A DNA stretch of 64,000 nt, taken from NCBI RefSeq assembly GCF_001870465.1, contig NZ_MDGK01000058.1, positions 275,055 to 339,054 on the forward strand. Direction: 5' to 3'. The translations under genes were made by a program, and so were the position numbers. The DNA comes from Pseudomonas extremorientalis. Its GTDB lineage: Bacteria > Pseudomonadota > Gammaproteobacteria > Pseudomonadales > Pseudomonadaceae. Shown here one piece after another: positions 26,269 through 36,166 of this stretch. Position 1 is the first letter of the stretch, and every line of letters begins with the position of its first letter. The notes under the pieces were generated by a model that saw only the letters and a program-made list of their open reading frames with translations, was not told the DNA's origin and made no database searches.

Positions 26269-26967
26269 ATGACTAAGCACATTATTGTTATCGGCGGCGA
26301 GTCCACCGAAGACATGCAGCGTATGACGCGTATCGATAAACACATCGTCGCGTCATCAGGCAAAACGCACCCTACTGTGCTCTACATCTCCACCGCCAAT
26401 GGCGATGACCGAATCAAGATTTCCGATTTCACCGCCAAATATGAAAGCGCTGGCTGCCGTGTAACCACGCTGGCATTTTTCATTTCACCCTTCCACAACG
26501 CCAATCATGTTTCATCACTCTTTGAGCAAGCCGACATTATTTACGTACCAGGCGGAAATACCCGCGCCATGTTGGCGATCTGGCGCGAATTTGCTGTAGT
26601 GGACCATCTGAAGAGGGCCTGGGAAAACGGCAAAGTCCTGTGTGGTGTCAGTGCAGGCGCCATTTGCTGGTTCGAGCATGGGCATTCCGATTCAGGGGGA
26701 GTGTTTGCGCTGATTCACGGCCTGGGCTTGCTGCCAGGAGCACTGTGTCCGCATTTCAGCTCAGAAGCAGGAAGGGAAACGTCGTTTGTCGAGCTTGTTC
26801 AACGTGAGGGGATACGACCCGCCTACGCGGTCGATGATGGCGTCGCTTTGCATTTCAAGGACGGCAAGTACCACGAGACGATCTATAACGACGCAGCTAG
26901 TAACGCCTATAAAATCAGTACAAGGCCCCCCTACCTAGCACAGGTATTGCAAACTTCAGGTGGGTAA
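26269..26967 (+). CDS. Peptidase S51-family (peptidase E-like) protein
   Basis: Protein of 232 aa with a class I glutamine-amidotransferase-like fold. The nucleophile elbow is LCGVSAGAICWF, with serine in place of cysteine as in peptidase E (alpha-aspartyl dipeptidase) and cyanophycinase. Other motifs are IIVIGGESTEDMQRM, VLYISTANGDD and YVPGGNTRAMLAIW. The ATG at 26269 has a strong ribosome binding site, GGAGAGGAGG, just upstream; the reading frame is open back to 26218 where it would overlap the previous gene. An Asp-X dipeptidase role is possible, not proven. Confidence 0.85.
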   Translation: MTKHIIVIGGESTEDMQRMTRIDKHIVASSGKTHPTVLYISTANGDDRIKISDFTAKYESAGCRVTTLAFFISPFHNANHVSSLFEQADIIYVPGGNTRAMLAIWREFAVVDHLKRAWENGKVLCGVSAGAICWFEHGHSDSGGVFALIHGLGLLPGALCPHFSSEAGRETSFVELVQREGIRPAYAVDDGVALHFKDGKYHETIYNDAASNAYKISTRPPYLAQVLQTSGG

Positions 26968-27008
26968 ACGCAGCAAGGAAATTTCCGACAGCGTTTTAGG
27001 GTGTCGCT

Positions 27009-27071
27009 CGGAAGATGGCTGCCTAATCTTCGGTGGTCGCTGAAAACTCAGCGACCGGGTTTCGCAGCCCG
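27009..27071 (+). promoter_or_regulatory. Structured 5' leader with three hairpins before the DUF6124-type gene
   Basis: Three consecutive stems: GAAGAT/ATCTTC (27011-27031); GGTCGCTG/CAGCGACC (27035-27056), 8 bp with the loop AAAACT; and CGGGTT/AGCCCG (27056-27071), 6 bp with the loop TCGC and one G-T pair. The second and third stems abut or share one base. A start codon follows 40 nt later. There is no U-tract, so it is not an ordinary terminator. I recall similar hairpin pairs before other Pseudomonas genes of this family, but this was not searched. Confidence 0.5.
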
Positions 27072-27111
27072 ATTAAACTCTAGGTGACTCCAATACTCTG
27101 GGAGCTTCGCC

Positions 27112-27448
27112 ATGATTAAAGACAATTCGAATCCGCCGCTGGATTCACCTTCGCTTCACGCTTGTGCTGATCGAGCGATTAACCATCATTTAAATCCGCC
27201 TTCAACGCCTGGGTCACCTGATGACGGGCAAGGTCTTTTTTACTGTACGTAAAGGATTGGATGCCGAGACATTACTGGTCAATGCTTCGGAGGACCTCGC
27301 TTCAGTTCAAATACTGGCAAGTCATTTAGCCTTTGAGATTGATGGGACCGCGCGCAGCGTGGCCCTAGGAATCTGCCGAATGGTGGAAGCTATTCAGCTT
27401 TAGGTAAATGAAGCGCTCAATGAACATTGCGTAAAAACTGGAAAGTAG
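27112..27448 (+). pseudogene. DUF6124/DUF3077-type small protein gene, frameshifted
   Basis: The first part reads MIKDNSNPP ... HACADRAINHHLNPP ... DDGQGLF from the ATG at 27112, then hits a stop at about 27250. The expected continuation TVRKGLDAETLLVNASEDLASVQILASHLAFEIDG lies in another frame (to 27403). The break is at a run of six T (27236-27241); removing one T restores one frame. A TAG at 27401-27403 then interrupts it, while VNEALNEHC continues in the same frame to a stop at 27448, resembling the usual end of the family. Two lesions suggest decay, although a sequencing error or transcriptional slippage at the T-run could explain the first. The family is small, Pseudomonas-restricted and of unknown function. 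Confidence 0.65.
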
Positions 27449-27489
27449 CAGGCGACTTCCATCGCTCTATTCATTCTCACCATCGCAGC

Positions 27490-27520
27490 AAAACGCCCCG
27501 GCATAACGGGGCGTTTTTTT
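27490..27520 (+). terminator. Intrinsic terminator
   Basis: Stem CGCCCCG/CGGGGCG with the loop GCATAA, followed by seven T. It ends transcription of the DUF6124-type gene and lies upstream of hcp. Confidence 0.85.
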
Positions 27521-27638
27521 CTCGCACAAAACCGAATAATCCTACATCTCGCTCACACGACAAAAGACGAAACATCCGATATTTCCCATTTACATTTTTC
27601 CGTATGTTTATGGCGAATAAATCAGGATACCAACGTCC

Positions 27639-28124
27639 ATGGCTAACCACGGCTACATGTCCATTAACGGAAAATCTCAAGGTCTGATCTCGGCTGGCTG
27701 CTCAACCCAAGACTCCATCGGCAACAAGTGCCAGGAGGGGCACCGGGACGAAATCATGGTGATGTCCTTCAACCACAATATGCTCAACACCGGCAACGTC
27801 AGAGCTTCCACTCACGGCCCTGTGGTCATCACAAAAAGCATTGATAAATCCTCGCCCTTGCTGGCCGTGGCGTTATCCAACCGAGAAGAACTGAACTGCG
27901 TGATCAACTTTTATCGCATTTCACAATTCGGCCAGCATCAAAAATACTACACCGTCGATATCAGGGGCTGCATCATCGCCAGCCTGACCGTCGAGGTCCC
28001 CCACTCCGTCCTCCTGAACGATATAGACGCACAGGAACATCTGTCGATTCGTTATCGGGAAATCATCTGGACACATCATCTAGCGGGCACCAGCGGCTAT
28101 GGCTCATGGGAAACCGGGCGATGA
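27639..28124 (+). CDS. hcp: Hcp-family type VI secretion tube protein
   Basis: Protein of 161 aa with the Hcp opening MANHGYMSINGKSQGLISAGCSTQDSIGNKCQEGHRDEIMVMSFNH, close to E. coli and Pseudomonas Hcp proteins encoded outside the main T6SS cluster. Hcp rings form the inner tube of the secretion apparatus and carry small effectors in their lumen. No other T6SS structural gene is in the window, so this is an auxiliary or orphan hcp serving the effector next to it; its stop overlaps that start as ATGA. A terminator precedes it, so it should have its own promoter in the AT-rich 27521-27638. Confidence 0.9.
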   Translation: MANHGYMSINGKSQGLISAGCSTQDSIGNKCQEGHRDEIMVMSFNHNMLNTGNVRASTHGPVVITKSIDKSSPLLAVALSNREELNCVINFYRISQFGQHQKYYTVDIRGCIIASLTVEVPHSVLLNDIDAQEHLSIRYREIIWTHHLAGTSGYGSWETGR

Positions 28125-28834
28125 AATCAAAGCACGAGAAGCAAACCTCAAGCTTTCATGACTTATGGGTCGTCAGCCAAGCCGCAGGCAAGCTGACCAG
28201 CCAGGCTTGCACAATCAGCGCTCGTCATCTGCAGGATGGTGTTACTCGCTCAATATTCAATCGGGAAGTGGCCTATTACGCTCGTAGCATTGTTAACGAT
28301 GTGGAGCAGGGAAAAAAGACAGTCGCAGAGGGGCTGATTGAGATAAAGAAAGAACAGCGTAGCTTGCTGGATCAGTCAATAGAGATTGGAAGAAATGGAA
28401 TCGGAGCCGTTGCTGGCGCGCTTCAAATAGCTACCGGTGCCGGAATTTGCTACGCGTCGGTGGGCACCCTTTGCCTCATTGCGGGTGTGCCGTTGATGGC
28501 GCATGGCGCAAACAACATTTACGAAGGTGGGCGCAACTTGATGACCGGGCAATCCGACACAATCGGTCCAATTCGCGCGGGCTATCATGCGACGGCATAT
28601 GCCGTCGGCTATGGGGAGCGAGAAGCGAATATGGCCTATGGATCGGTGGATATAGGACTCTCGGTTTATAGTGGTGCACGGCATGTACTAAAGCCTGATG
28701 CTTGGCGTTTGTTTAGATATCTCGACACAGACCGTATACGAGCCTACAAGCTTCTGAAGCCTGGCGCATTGGGAGCTGAAGCAGTCATAAACAGCATCAC
28801 AATAGAACAAGTTTATCAAGAGGCAAAAAAATGA
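28121..28834 (+). CDS. DUF4225-type putative T6SS effector
   Basis: Protein of 237 aa from the ATG at 28121, translationally coupled to hcp. Residues 1-90 are helical and charged. Residues 93-127 (GIGAVAGALQIATGAGICYASVGTLC) are glycine-rich and hydrophobic, like a membrane-inserting hairpin. Residues 120-190 carry the DUF4225 core (PLMAHGANNIYEGGRNL, GEREANMAYGSVDIGLS, LKPDAWRLFRY). No nuclease, amidase or lipase motif is seen. Position between hcp and a small membrane protein, and the presence of a duplicated C-terminus downstream, fit a secreted toxin, possibly membrane-active. Function is inferred from context only. Confidence 0.7.
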   Translation: MKSKHEKQTSSFHDLWVVSQAAGKLTSQACTISARHLQDGVTRSIFNREVAYYARSIVNDVEQGKKTVAEGLIEIKKEQRSLLDQSIEIGRNGIGAVAGALQIATGAGICYASVGTLCLIAGVPLMAHGANNIYEGGRNLMTGQSDTIGPIRAGYHATAYAVGYGEREANMAYGSVDIGLSVYSGARHVLKPDAWRLFRYLDTDRIRAYKLLKPGALGAEAVINSITIEQVYQEAKK

Positions 28835-29133
28835 CTGCCTGGTTGTTCCCCGTCCTATCTGCCCTTGGGGTCTTTTTGGCATTCTCACTCAGAATATTAC
28901 TTTCTAGTAAAAAACTCGGATATACAAAATTTTTTCTCGGCATGATTCCAAATATGCTGGTCATGAGAACACATTATAAAATTGCAGCTCTTAATATATT
29001 TCCATTCCTTGGATATAGGCCAGACATAATCGATGAGCATATTTTTATCGGATGGTTAGCACTTGCCTGCTTCTTTCTGCACGCTAGTGCATTTCCAGTC
29101 AAGAAGGATTTGAAGTGGTGGTGGAAACGTTAA
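28831..29133 (+). CDS. Putative immunity protein, small membrane protein
   Basis: Protein of 100 aa with three predicted membrane segments (about 4-24, 33-58, 74-92) and the C-terminal motif PVKKDLKWWWKR. It overlaps the effector stop by 4 nt. It is paralogous to the 100-aa protein at 29490-29792: both keep RILLSSKKLGYTKF-like and FFLHxxAxPVK motifs, but the centre (about 37-68) diverges. A multi-membrane immunity partner suits a membrane-targeting toxin. No family known to me by name. Confidence 0.65.
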   Translation: MTAWLFPVLSALGVFLAFSLRILLSSKKLGYTKFFLGMIPNMLVMRTHYKIAALNIFPFLGYRPDIIDEHIFIGWLALACFFLHASAFPVKKDLKWWWKR

Positions 29134-29493
29134 TTGATTGCGGGGGTGCCGCTGATGGCGCATGGTGCAAACAACGTATATGAGGGTGGGCGTAACCTGA
29201 TGACAGGGCAATCAGATGCTTCCGGCCCTGTTCGTAACGCCTACCAAGCAGCAGCATCCGCCATGGGTCATGGCGAGCGAGAAGCGAACATAGCCTATGG
29301 TGCAGTGGATATTGGACTGTCGGCCTTTAGCGTTGCGAGGCGTGTACTAAAACCAGACGCTTGGCGTTTGTTCAGATACATCGATACAGACCGTATTAGA
29401 GCCTATAAAAGCATGCATCCCATTTCATTGACGACTGAGGCGGCCGTAGACACTCTGACACTCAAACAAATACACCAAGAGTTGAAGAAATGA
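29134..29493 (+). CDS. Orphan C-terminal effector module (headless DUF4225 copy)
   Basis: Reading starts at a TTG directly after the immunity stop codon and gives 119 aa equal to residues 120-237 of the full effector. The match begins at IAGVPLMAHGANN and stays close through DAWRLFRYIDTDRIRAYK; the last 27 residues then differ. The N-terminal delivery region and hydrophobic hairpin are absent, and no good ribosome binding site is visible (an internal ATG is at 29155). It resembles orphan toxin tips of Rhs/CDI systems, which can recombine onto a full-length head. It overlaps the second immunity-like gene by 4 nt. Confidence 0.7.
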   Translation: MIAGVPLMAHGANNVYEGGRNLMTGQSDASGPVRNAYQAAASAMGHGEREANIAYGAVDIGLSAFSVARRVLKPDAWRLFRYIDTDRIRAYKSMHPISLTTEAAVDTLTLKQIHQELKK

Positions 29494-29792
29494 TTCTGTG
29501 GGCCTTTCCAGCATTTTCAATTCTGGGTCTGCTATTTGCTTACAGCATAAAAGTAATCCTTTCCAGCAAAACCCTCGGATACACCAAGTTCTACTTAGGC
29601 TTTGCAATAAATATATTTTTCATGGTCACACTCTTGGAGGCTGTTAAATTTGATAACTACATCTATTTTGGAAGTTGCCCCGAACTCATTGATACCTACC
29701 CGTCAATCGGTTGGTTCGCGCTCGTGTGTTTCTTCCTGCACACACTGGCGCTTCCGGTAAAGAATGATTTCAACTGGTGGTGGAAACGTTAA
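29490..29792 (+). CDS. Second putative immunity protein
   Basis: Protein of 100 aa, same length and topology as the one at 28831-29133, ending in NDFNWWWKR. It is coupled by an ATGA overlap to the headless module. The middle segment (AINIFFMVTLLEAVKFDNYIY) differs from the first copy, which fits a specificity difference matched to the divergent tail of its partner. AT-rich for this genome. Confidence 0.65.
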   Translation: MILWAFPAFSILGLLFAYSIKVILSSKTLGYTKFYLGFAINIFFMVTLLEAVKFDNYIYFGSCPELIDTYPSIGWFALVCFFLHTLALPVKNDFNWWWKR

Positions 29793-29816
29793 GGGGGGTA
29801 TCGCTATTTTGCTTTG

Positions 29817-29850
29817 CAAAAAAACGCCCCGAACCAGTCGGGGCGTTTTT
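29817..29850. terminator. Bidirectional intrinsic terminator
   Basis: Stem CGCCCCG/CGGGGCG, loop AACCAGT, with seven A on the left and five T on the right, so it works in both directions. It stops the island on the plus strand and cysS on the minus strand. The stem sequence is the same as the terminator at 27490. Confidence 0.88.
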
Positions 29851-29867
29851 CATTCAACGTTTACCAG

Positions 29868-31256
<1,389 letters not shown>

Positions 31257-31275
31257 GACAGTTCCTTAAACAGAA

Positions 31276-32976
31276 TCACTGGCCCCACGAATCACGCAAG
31301 GTCACGGTACGGTTGAATACCGGCTGACCAGGTTTCGAGTCCTTGATATCCGCGCAGAAGTAACCTTCGCGCTCGAACTGGAAACGGTCTTCCGGCTGTG
31401 CTTCGCCCAACGAGGGTTCGGCACGACAACCCGTAAGTACTTGCAGGGAGTCAGGGTTGATGTTGTCGAGGAAACTGGCGCTGTCTTCAGCCTTTTCAGG
31501 GTTTGGTGAGCGGAACAGGCGATCGTACAGACGCACTTCGCACTCGATGCTGGCCGCCGCCGGCACCCAGTGGATCACGCCCTTGACCTTGCGGCCTTCG
31601 GGGTTCTTGCCCAGTGTTTCCGGGTCGTAGGAGCAACGCAGTTCGACGATGTTGCCATCGGCGTCCTTGATTGCTTCGTCGGCACGGATCACGTAGCTGC
31701 CGCGCAGGCGCACTTCGCCGTTCGGCTCCAGGCGCTTGTAGCCCTTTGGCGGCTCTTCCATGAAGTCATCGCGGTCGATATAGATTTCACGGGCGAACGG
31801 CAGCTTGCGCACGCCGAGTTCTTCTTTTTGCGGATGACGCGGCAGTTCAAGGTGGTCGACCTTGTCTTCCGGGTAGTTGGTGATCACGACCTTCAACGGG
31901 CGCAGCACGCACATGGCACGTGGGGCGTTGGCGTCGAGGTCCTGGCGGATGCTGAACTCGAGCATGCCGTAGTCGACCACGCCGTCGGAACGGTTGGTGC
32001 CGACCATCTCGCAGAAGTTGCGGATCGATGCCGGGGTGTAGCCGCGACGGCGGAAACCCGACAGCGTCGACATGCGCGGGTCGTCCCAGCCGTTGACGTG
32101 CTTTTCATCGACCAGTTGCTTGAGCTTGCGCTTGCTGGTGATGGTGTAGTTCAGGTTCAGGCGGCTGAACTCGTACTGACGCGGGTGCGCCGGCACCGGC
32201 AGGCTGTCGAGGAACCATTCGTACAGCGGGCGATGGCTTTCGAACTCCAGGGTGCAGATCGAGTGGGTAATACCTTCGATGGCGTCCGACTGGCCGTGGG
32301 TGAAGTCGTAGTTCGGGTAGATGCACCACTTGTCGCCCGTCTGGTGGTGATGGGCGTGGCGGATGCGGTACATGATCGGGTCGCGCAGGTTCATGTTCGG
32401 CGAGGCCATGTCGATCTTGGCGCGCAATACGCGGGCGCCGTCCGGGAACTCACCGGCGCGCATGCGGGCGAACCAGTCGAGGTTCTCTTCTACCGAACGG
32501 TCGCGGAACGGGCTGTTCTTGCCCGGCTCGGTCAGGGTGCCACGGTATTCCTTGGCCTGCTCCGGGGTCAGGTCGTCGACGTAGGCCTTGCCGGCCTTGA
32601 TCAGCTCGACGGCCCAATCGTGCAGTTGGTCGAAGTACTGCGAGGCATAGCGCACTTCACCGGACCATTCGAAACCCAGCCACTTCACGTCGCTTTCAAT
32701 CGCGTCGATGTATTCCTGGTCTTCCTTGGCCGGGTTGGTGTCGTCGAAACGCAAGTGCGTGACGCCGCCGAATTCCTGGGCCAGGCCGAAGTTCACACAG
32801 ATCGACTTGGCGTGACCGATGTGCAGGTAGCCGTTGGGCTCTGGCGGGAAGCGGGTGACGATCTGCGTGTGCTTGCCCGAATCCAGGTCCGCCTGGATGA
32901 TCGGGCGCAGGAAATTGACCGGGACGGCAGGTCCGGCCTTGGAATTCGAGGTAGGGTCGACAGTGGGCTTGCTCAT
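31276..32976 (-). CDS. glnS: Glutaminyl-tRNA synthetase
   Basis: Class I synthetase of 566 aa. The HIGH motif is in [16 protein letters not shown] and the KMSKS equivalent in [25 protein letters not shown]; the C-terminal anticodon-binding beta-barrels end in [15 protein letters not shown]. Upstream of cysS; the 239-bp region to ppiB on the other strand holds both promoters. Confidence 0.97.
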   Translation of the reverse strand: MSKPTVDPTSNSKAGPAVPVNFLRPIIQADLDSGKHTQIVTRFPPEPNGYLHIGHAKSICVNFGLAQEFGGVTHLRFDDTNPAKEDQEYIDAIESDVKWLGFEWSGEVRYASQYFDQLHDWAVELIKAGKAYVDDLTPEQAKEYRGTLTEPGKNSPFRDRSVEENLDWFARMRAGEFPDGARVLRAKIDMASPNMNLRDPIMYRIRHAHHHQTGDKWCIYPNYDFTHGQSDAIEGITHSICTLEFESHRPLYEWFLDSLPVPAHPRQYEFSRLNLNYTITSKRKLKQLVDEKHVNGWDDPRMSTLSGFRRRGYTPASIRNFCEMVGTNRSDGVVDYGMLEFSIRQDLDANAPRAMCVLRPLKVVITNYPEDKVDHLELPRHPQKEELGVRKLPFAREIYIDRDDFMEEPPKGYKRLEPNGEVRLRGSYVIRADEAIKDADGNIVELRCSYDPETLGKNPEGRKVKGVIHWVPAAASIECEVRLYDRLFRSPNPEKAEDSASFLDNINPDSLQVLTGCRAEPSLGEAQPEDRFQFEREGYFCADIKDSKPGQPVFNRTVTLRDSWGQ

Positions 32977-33215
32977 AGGATCCTTGAACAGACAAGTACG
33001 TGGCCGGGCTAGGCCGACAAAACAAAGGGCTTATCATAGCTGATGCTGTCAAGCCGCTGACAGGGTTGCGGTGCATTTAACGCACCAGTGGTAAAAAACC
33101 ACCTCGAAATTCCTGCAGGTCACGCTAAACTGCGCGCCTTGGCCGCAGTTTCGCCATACCGGTCGTGGTGCCCCGGGCACCCAAACCCACGAATTCCCTG
33201 AAAAGAGTAGCCAAC

Positions 33216-33719
33216 ATGACTCAAGTCAAACTGACCACCAACCACGGTGACATCGTCATCGAGCTCAACGCCGAGAAAGCGCCGATCACCGTCGCCAACT
33301 TCATCGAGTACGTGAACGCCGGCCACTACGAAAACACCGTTTTCCACCGTGTCATCGGCAACTTCATGATCCAGGGCGGCGGTTTCGAGCCTGGCATGAA
33401 AGAAAAGAAAGACAAGCGCCCAAGCATCCAGAACGAAGCGGACAACGGCCTTTCCAACGACAAGTACACCGTCGCCATGGCCCGTACCATGGAGCCGCAT
33501 TCGGCCTCCGCGCAGTTCTTCATCAACGTGGCCGACAACGCCTTCCTGAACCACAGCGGCAAGAACGTGCAGGGCTGGGGCTACGCTGTATTCGGTAAAG
33601 TCACCGAAGGCCAGGACGTCGTCGACAAGATCAAAGGCGTGCAGACCACCGGTAAAGCCGGTCACCAGGACGTTCCGGTAGAAGACGTGATCGTCGAGAA
33701 AGCCGAGATCGTTGGGTGA
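33216..33719 (+). CDS. ppiB: Peptidyl-prolyl cis-trans isomerase B (cyclophilin)
   Basis: Cytoplasmic cyclophilin of 167 aa with no signal peptide. Catalytic motifs are [36 protein letters not shown] and WGYAVFGKV. The start at 33216 ([17 protein letters not shown]) follows a GAGTAG-like ribosome binding region. Its stop is overlapped by the GTG start of lpxH (GTGA). Confidence 0.95.
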   Translation: MTQVKLTTNHGDIVIELNAEKAPITVANFIEYVNAGHYENTVFHRVIGNFMIQGGGFEPGMKEKKDKRPSIQNEADNGLSNDKYTVAMARTMEPHSASAQFFINVADNAFLNHSGKNVQGWGYAVFGKVTEGQDVVDKIKGVQTTGKAGHQDVPVEDVIVEKAEIVG

Positions 33720-34465
33720 TATTGCTGATTTCAGATTTGCATCTGATCGATACGCGCCCGGACATCACCCGGGCGTTTCTGGATCTGCTCCACGGCCGCG
33801 CCCGTGGCGCCCAGGCGTTGTACATTCTGGGGGACTTCTTCGAAGCCTGGATTGGCGACGATGGGATGACACCGTTTCAGCGCTCCATTTGCGCAGCCCT
33901 GCGCGAACTGAGCGACAGCGGCACTCCGATTTTCATCATGCACGGCAATCGCGATTTCCTGATCGGCAAGGCGTTCTGCAAAGCCGCAGGCGCCACCTTG
34001 CTCAAGGACCCGAGTGTCGTGCAGCTCCATGGCGAGCCCGTGCTGTTGATGCACGGCGACAGTCTCTGCACCCGCGACGTCGGCTATATGAAGCTGCGGC
34101 GCATCCTGCGTAACCCGATCGTGCTGTTTATCCTGCGCCACCTTCCTTTGAGCACCCGCCATAAGCTGGCGCGCAAGCTGCGCAGTGAAAGCCGGGCGCA
34201 GACGCGCATGAAAGCCAACGACATTGTGGATGTGACGCCCGAGGAAGTGCCGCGGGTGATGCAGCAGTTCGGCGTGCGCACCCTGGTCCACGGCCACACC
34301 CACCGCCCCGCCATTCACAAGTTGCAGATTGGCGACCAGGCCGCCAAGCGCATTGTGCTGGGGGATTGGGACAAGCAGGGCTGGGCGCTGCAGGTGGATG
34401 AGCAAGGGTTTCAGTTGGCGGCGTTTGACTTCGTCAATCCGCAATTGGCGTTGCCCGGCGCCTGA
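33716..34465 (+). CDS. lpxH: UDP-2,3-diacylglucosamine diphosphatase
   Basis: Peripheral membrane enzyme of lipid A synthesis, 249 aa, which hydrolyses UDP-2,3-diacylglucosamine to lipid X and UMP using Mn2+. The calcineurin-like metal motifs are [31 protein letters not shown] and HGHTHRP. It begins with GTG overlapping the ppiB stop by 4 nt. A REP doublet follows. Confidence 0.95.
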   Translation: MILLISDLHLIDTRPDITRAFLDLLHGRARGAQALYILGDFFEAWIGDDGMTPFQRSICAALRELSDSGTPIFIMHGNRDFLIGKAFCKAAGATLLKDPSVVQLHGEPVLLMHGDSLCTRDVGYMKLRRILRNPIVLFILRHLPLSTRHKLARKLRSESRAQTRMKANDIVDVTPEEVPRVMQQFGVRTLVHGHTHRPAIHKLQIGDQAAKRIVLGDWDKQGWALQVDEQGFQLAAFDFVNPQLALPGA

Positions 34466-34505
34466 ACCTCAGACACCACAAATCCAATGTGAACAAAGAT
34501 CCAAA

Positions 34506-34610
34506 TGTGGGAGGGGCGGTGCGACGATTCGACTTGCCCCCGATGGCGGCGGCACACTCAACATATTTGTTGGCTGAACCACTGCTATCGGGGGCAAGCC
34601 CCCTCCCACA
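34506..34610. repeat. REP doublet with enlarged left arm
   Basis: The right arm is the standard GGGGGCAAGCCCCCTCCCAC. In the left arm the segment between GTGGGAGGGG and CTTGCCCCCGATGG is expanded by CGGTGCGACGATTCGA, a larger-loop variant. It lies between the convergent lpxH and emrB genes. Confidence 0.85.
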
Positions 34611-34636
34611 TTGAATTGTATTTCAACCTTTACTGA

Positions 34637-36166
34637 TCAGTGGCCTGAGGCTTCCGGCCCTGCCTTGGCGCCAAACGGCGGCTTGGCCAGCCACACCAGC
34701 AGCATCAACCCCATGAACATCCACCCCAGCAACGTGAAGTAATCCACGGTGGACATCATGTATGCCTGGCTGGTGAGGATCTGGTCCAGCTGCGTATAGG
34801 CCTTCTGCCCTGCCCCACCGAGCGCCTGCAAGGCATCGCGGGTCGCCGAGTCGTAGGTGGTCATGTTCTCGCTCATGTAGGCATGGTGCTGGTCCGCCCG
34901 ACGAATCCAGATCCAGGTGGTCAGCGAGGCCGCGAAGCTGCCGCCCAGGGTGCGCAGGAACGTGGCCAGGCCCGCGCCGTCGGCAATCTGGTGCGGCGGC
35001 AGGTCGGACATCAATATGCTCAAGGTCGGCATGAAGAACAGCGCCACGCCAATCCCCATGAACAGCTGCACCAGGGCGATGTGCTGGAAGTCCACCTCAT
35101 TGGTGAAACCTGCGCGCATGAAGCAGCTCAAGCCAATCGCCAGGAAGGCCAGGCCCGCCAGCAGGCGCAGGTCGAACTTGTGCGCGTACTTGCCCACGAA
35201 CGGCGACATCAGCACCGGCAAAATACCGATCGGCGCCACCGCCAGCCCGGCCCAGGTCGCGGTGTAGCCCATCTGGGTCTGCAACCATTGCGGCAGGATC
35301 AGGTTGATGCCGAAGAAGCCTGCGTACCCCAGGATCAATACGATGGTGCCGATGCGGAAGTTGCGGTAGGCAAACAGCTTCAGGTTGACCACCGGGTGTT
35401 TGTCGGTGAGTTCCCAGATGATGAACACCGCCAGGGCAATCACCGAAATCGCCGCGCCCACGATAATGAAGTTGGATTCGAACCAGTCCAGGTCATTGCC
35501 CTTGTCGAGAATGATCTGCAAGGCGCCCACGCCGACGATCAAGCTCAGCAACCCGACGTAGTCCATCGGCTGATAACTGGTCTGCACCGGACGTTTCTTC
35601 AACTGCGAACGCACCACCATCACCGCAAAGATACCGATGGGCACGTTGATGAAGAAGATCCACGGCCAGCTGTAGCTGTCGGTGATCCAGCCGCCGAGGA
35701 TCGGCCCGGCAATCGGCGCCACCACCGTGACCATCGCCAGCAACGCCAGGGCCATGCCGCGCCTCGCCGGCGGGTAGACGGCGATCAGCAGCGTCTGGGT
35801 CATCGGGTACAACGGCCCGGCCACCAGGCCTTGTATGACGCGAAAAGCGATCAGCTCGGGCATCGACGTGGAAATACCACACAGGAACGACGCCAGCACG
35901 AACAGCATCGTCGCCCACAAGAACAGCTTGACCTCGCCAAACCGCCGGCTCAGCCAGCCGGTGAGCGGCAAGGCAATCGCGTTGCTCACCGCAAACGAGG
36001 TGATGACCCAGGTGCCCTGCTCCGAACTCACGCCCAGGTTGCCGGAAATGGTCGGCAACGCCACGTTGGCGATGGTGGTGTCGAGCACCTGCATGAAGGT
36101 CGCCAGCGACAGGCCAATGGTGGCCATCAACAGGCTGGGTGGCGTGAAGGAGGCGTTATTGCTCAT
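34637..36166 (-). CDS. emrB: DHA2-family MFS drug efflux permease, EmrB-like
   Basis: Inner-membrane proton-driven exporter of 509 aa with 14 predicted membrane segments. Motifs include QVLDTTIANVALPTISGNLG, WLSRRFGEVKLF and GPLYPMTQTLLIAVYPPARRGMALA. Last gene of the marR-OMF-emrA-emrB operon; its ATG shares a base with the emrA stop (TGATG). With EmrA and the lipoprotein channel it forms a tripartite pump for hydrophobic toxic compounds. Confidence 0.9.
   Translation of the reverse strand: MSNNASFTPPSLLMATIGLSLATFMQVLDTTIANVALPTISGNLGVSSEQGTWVITSFAVSNAIALPLTGWLSRRFGEVKLFLWATMLFVLASFLCGISTSMPELIAFRVIQGLVAGPLYPMTQTLLIAVYPPARRGMALALLAMVTVVAPIAGPILGGWITDSYSWPWIFFINVPIGIFAVMVVRSQLKKRPVQTSYQPMDYVGLLSLIVGVGALQIILDKGNDLDWFESNFIIVGAAISVIALAVFIIWELTDKHPVVNLKLFAYRNFRIGTIVLILGYAGFFGINLILPQWLQTQMGYTATWAGLAVAPIGILPVLMSPFVGKYAHKFDLRLLAGLAFLAIGLSCFMRAGFTNEVDFQHIALVQLFMGIGVALFFMPTLSILMSDLPPHQIADGAGLATFLRTLGGSFAASLTTWIWIRRADQHHAYMSENMTTYDSATRDALQALGGAGQKAYTQLDQILTSQAYMMSTVDYFTLLGWMFMGLMLLVWLAKPPFGAKAGPEASGH

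Noticed and set aside
27427-27687. A possible 86-aa protein upstream of hcp
   Set aside because: It runs through an intrinsic terminator and into hcp in another frame, with no ribosome binding site or family match.
28376-28684. Minus-strand open frame opposite the effector as an antitoxin candidate
   Set aside because: It covers the effector's conserved coding motifs in antisense; the downstream small membrane proteins are better immunity candidates.
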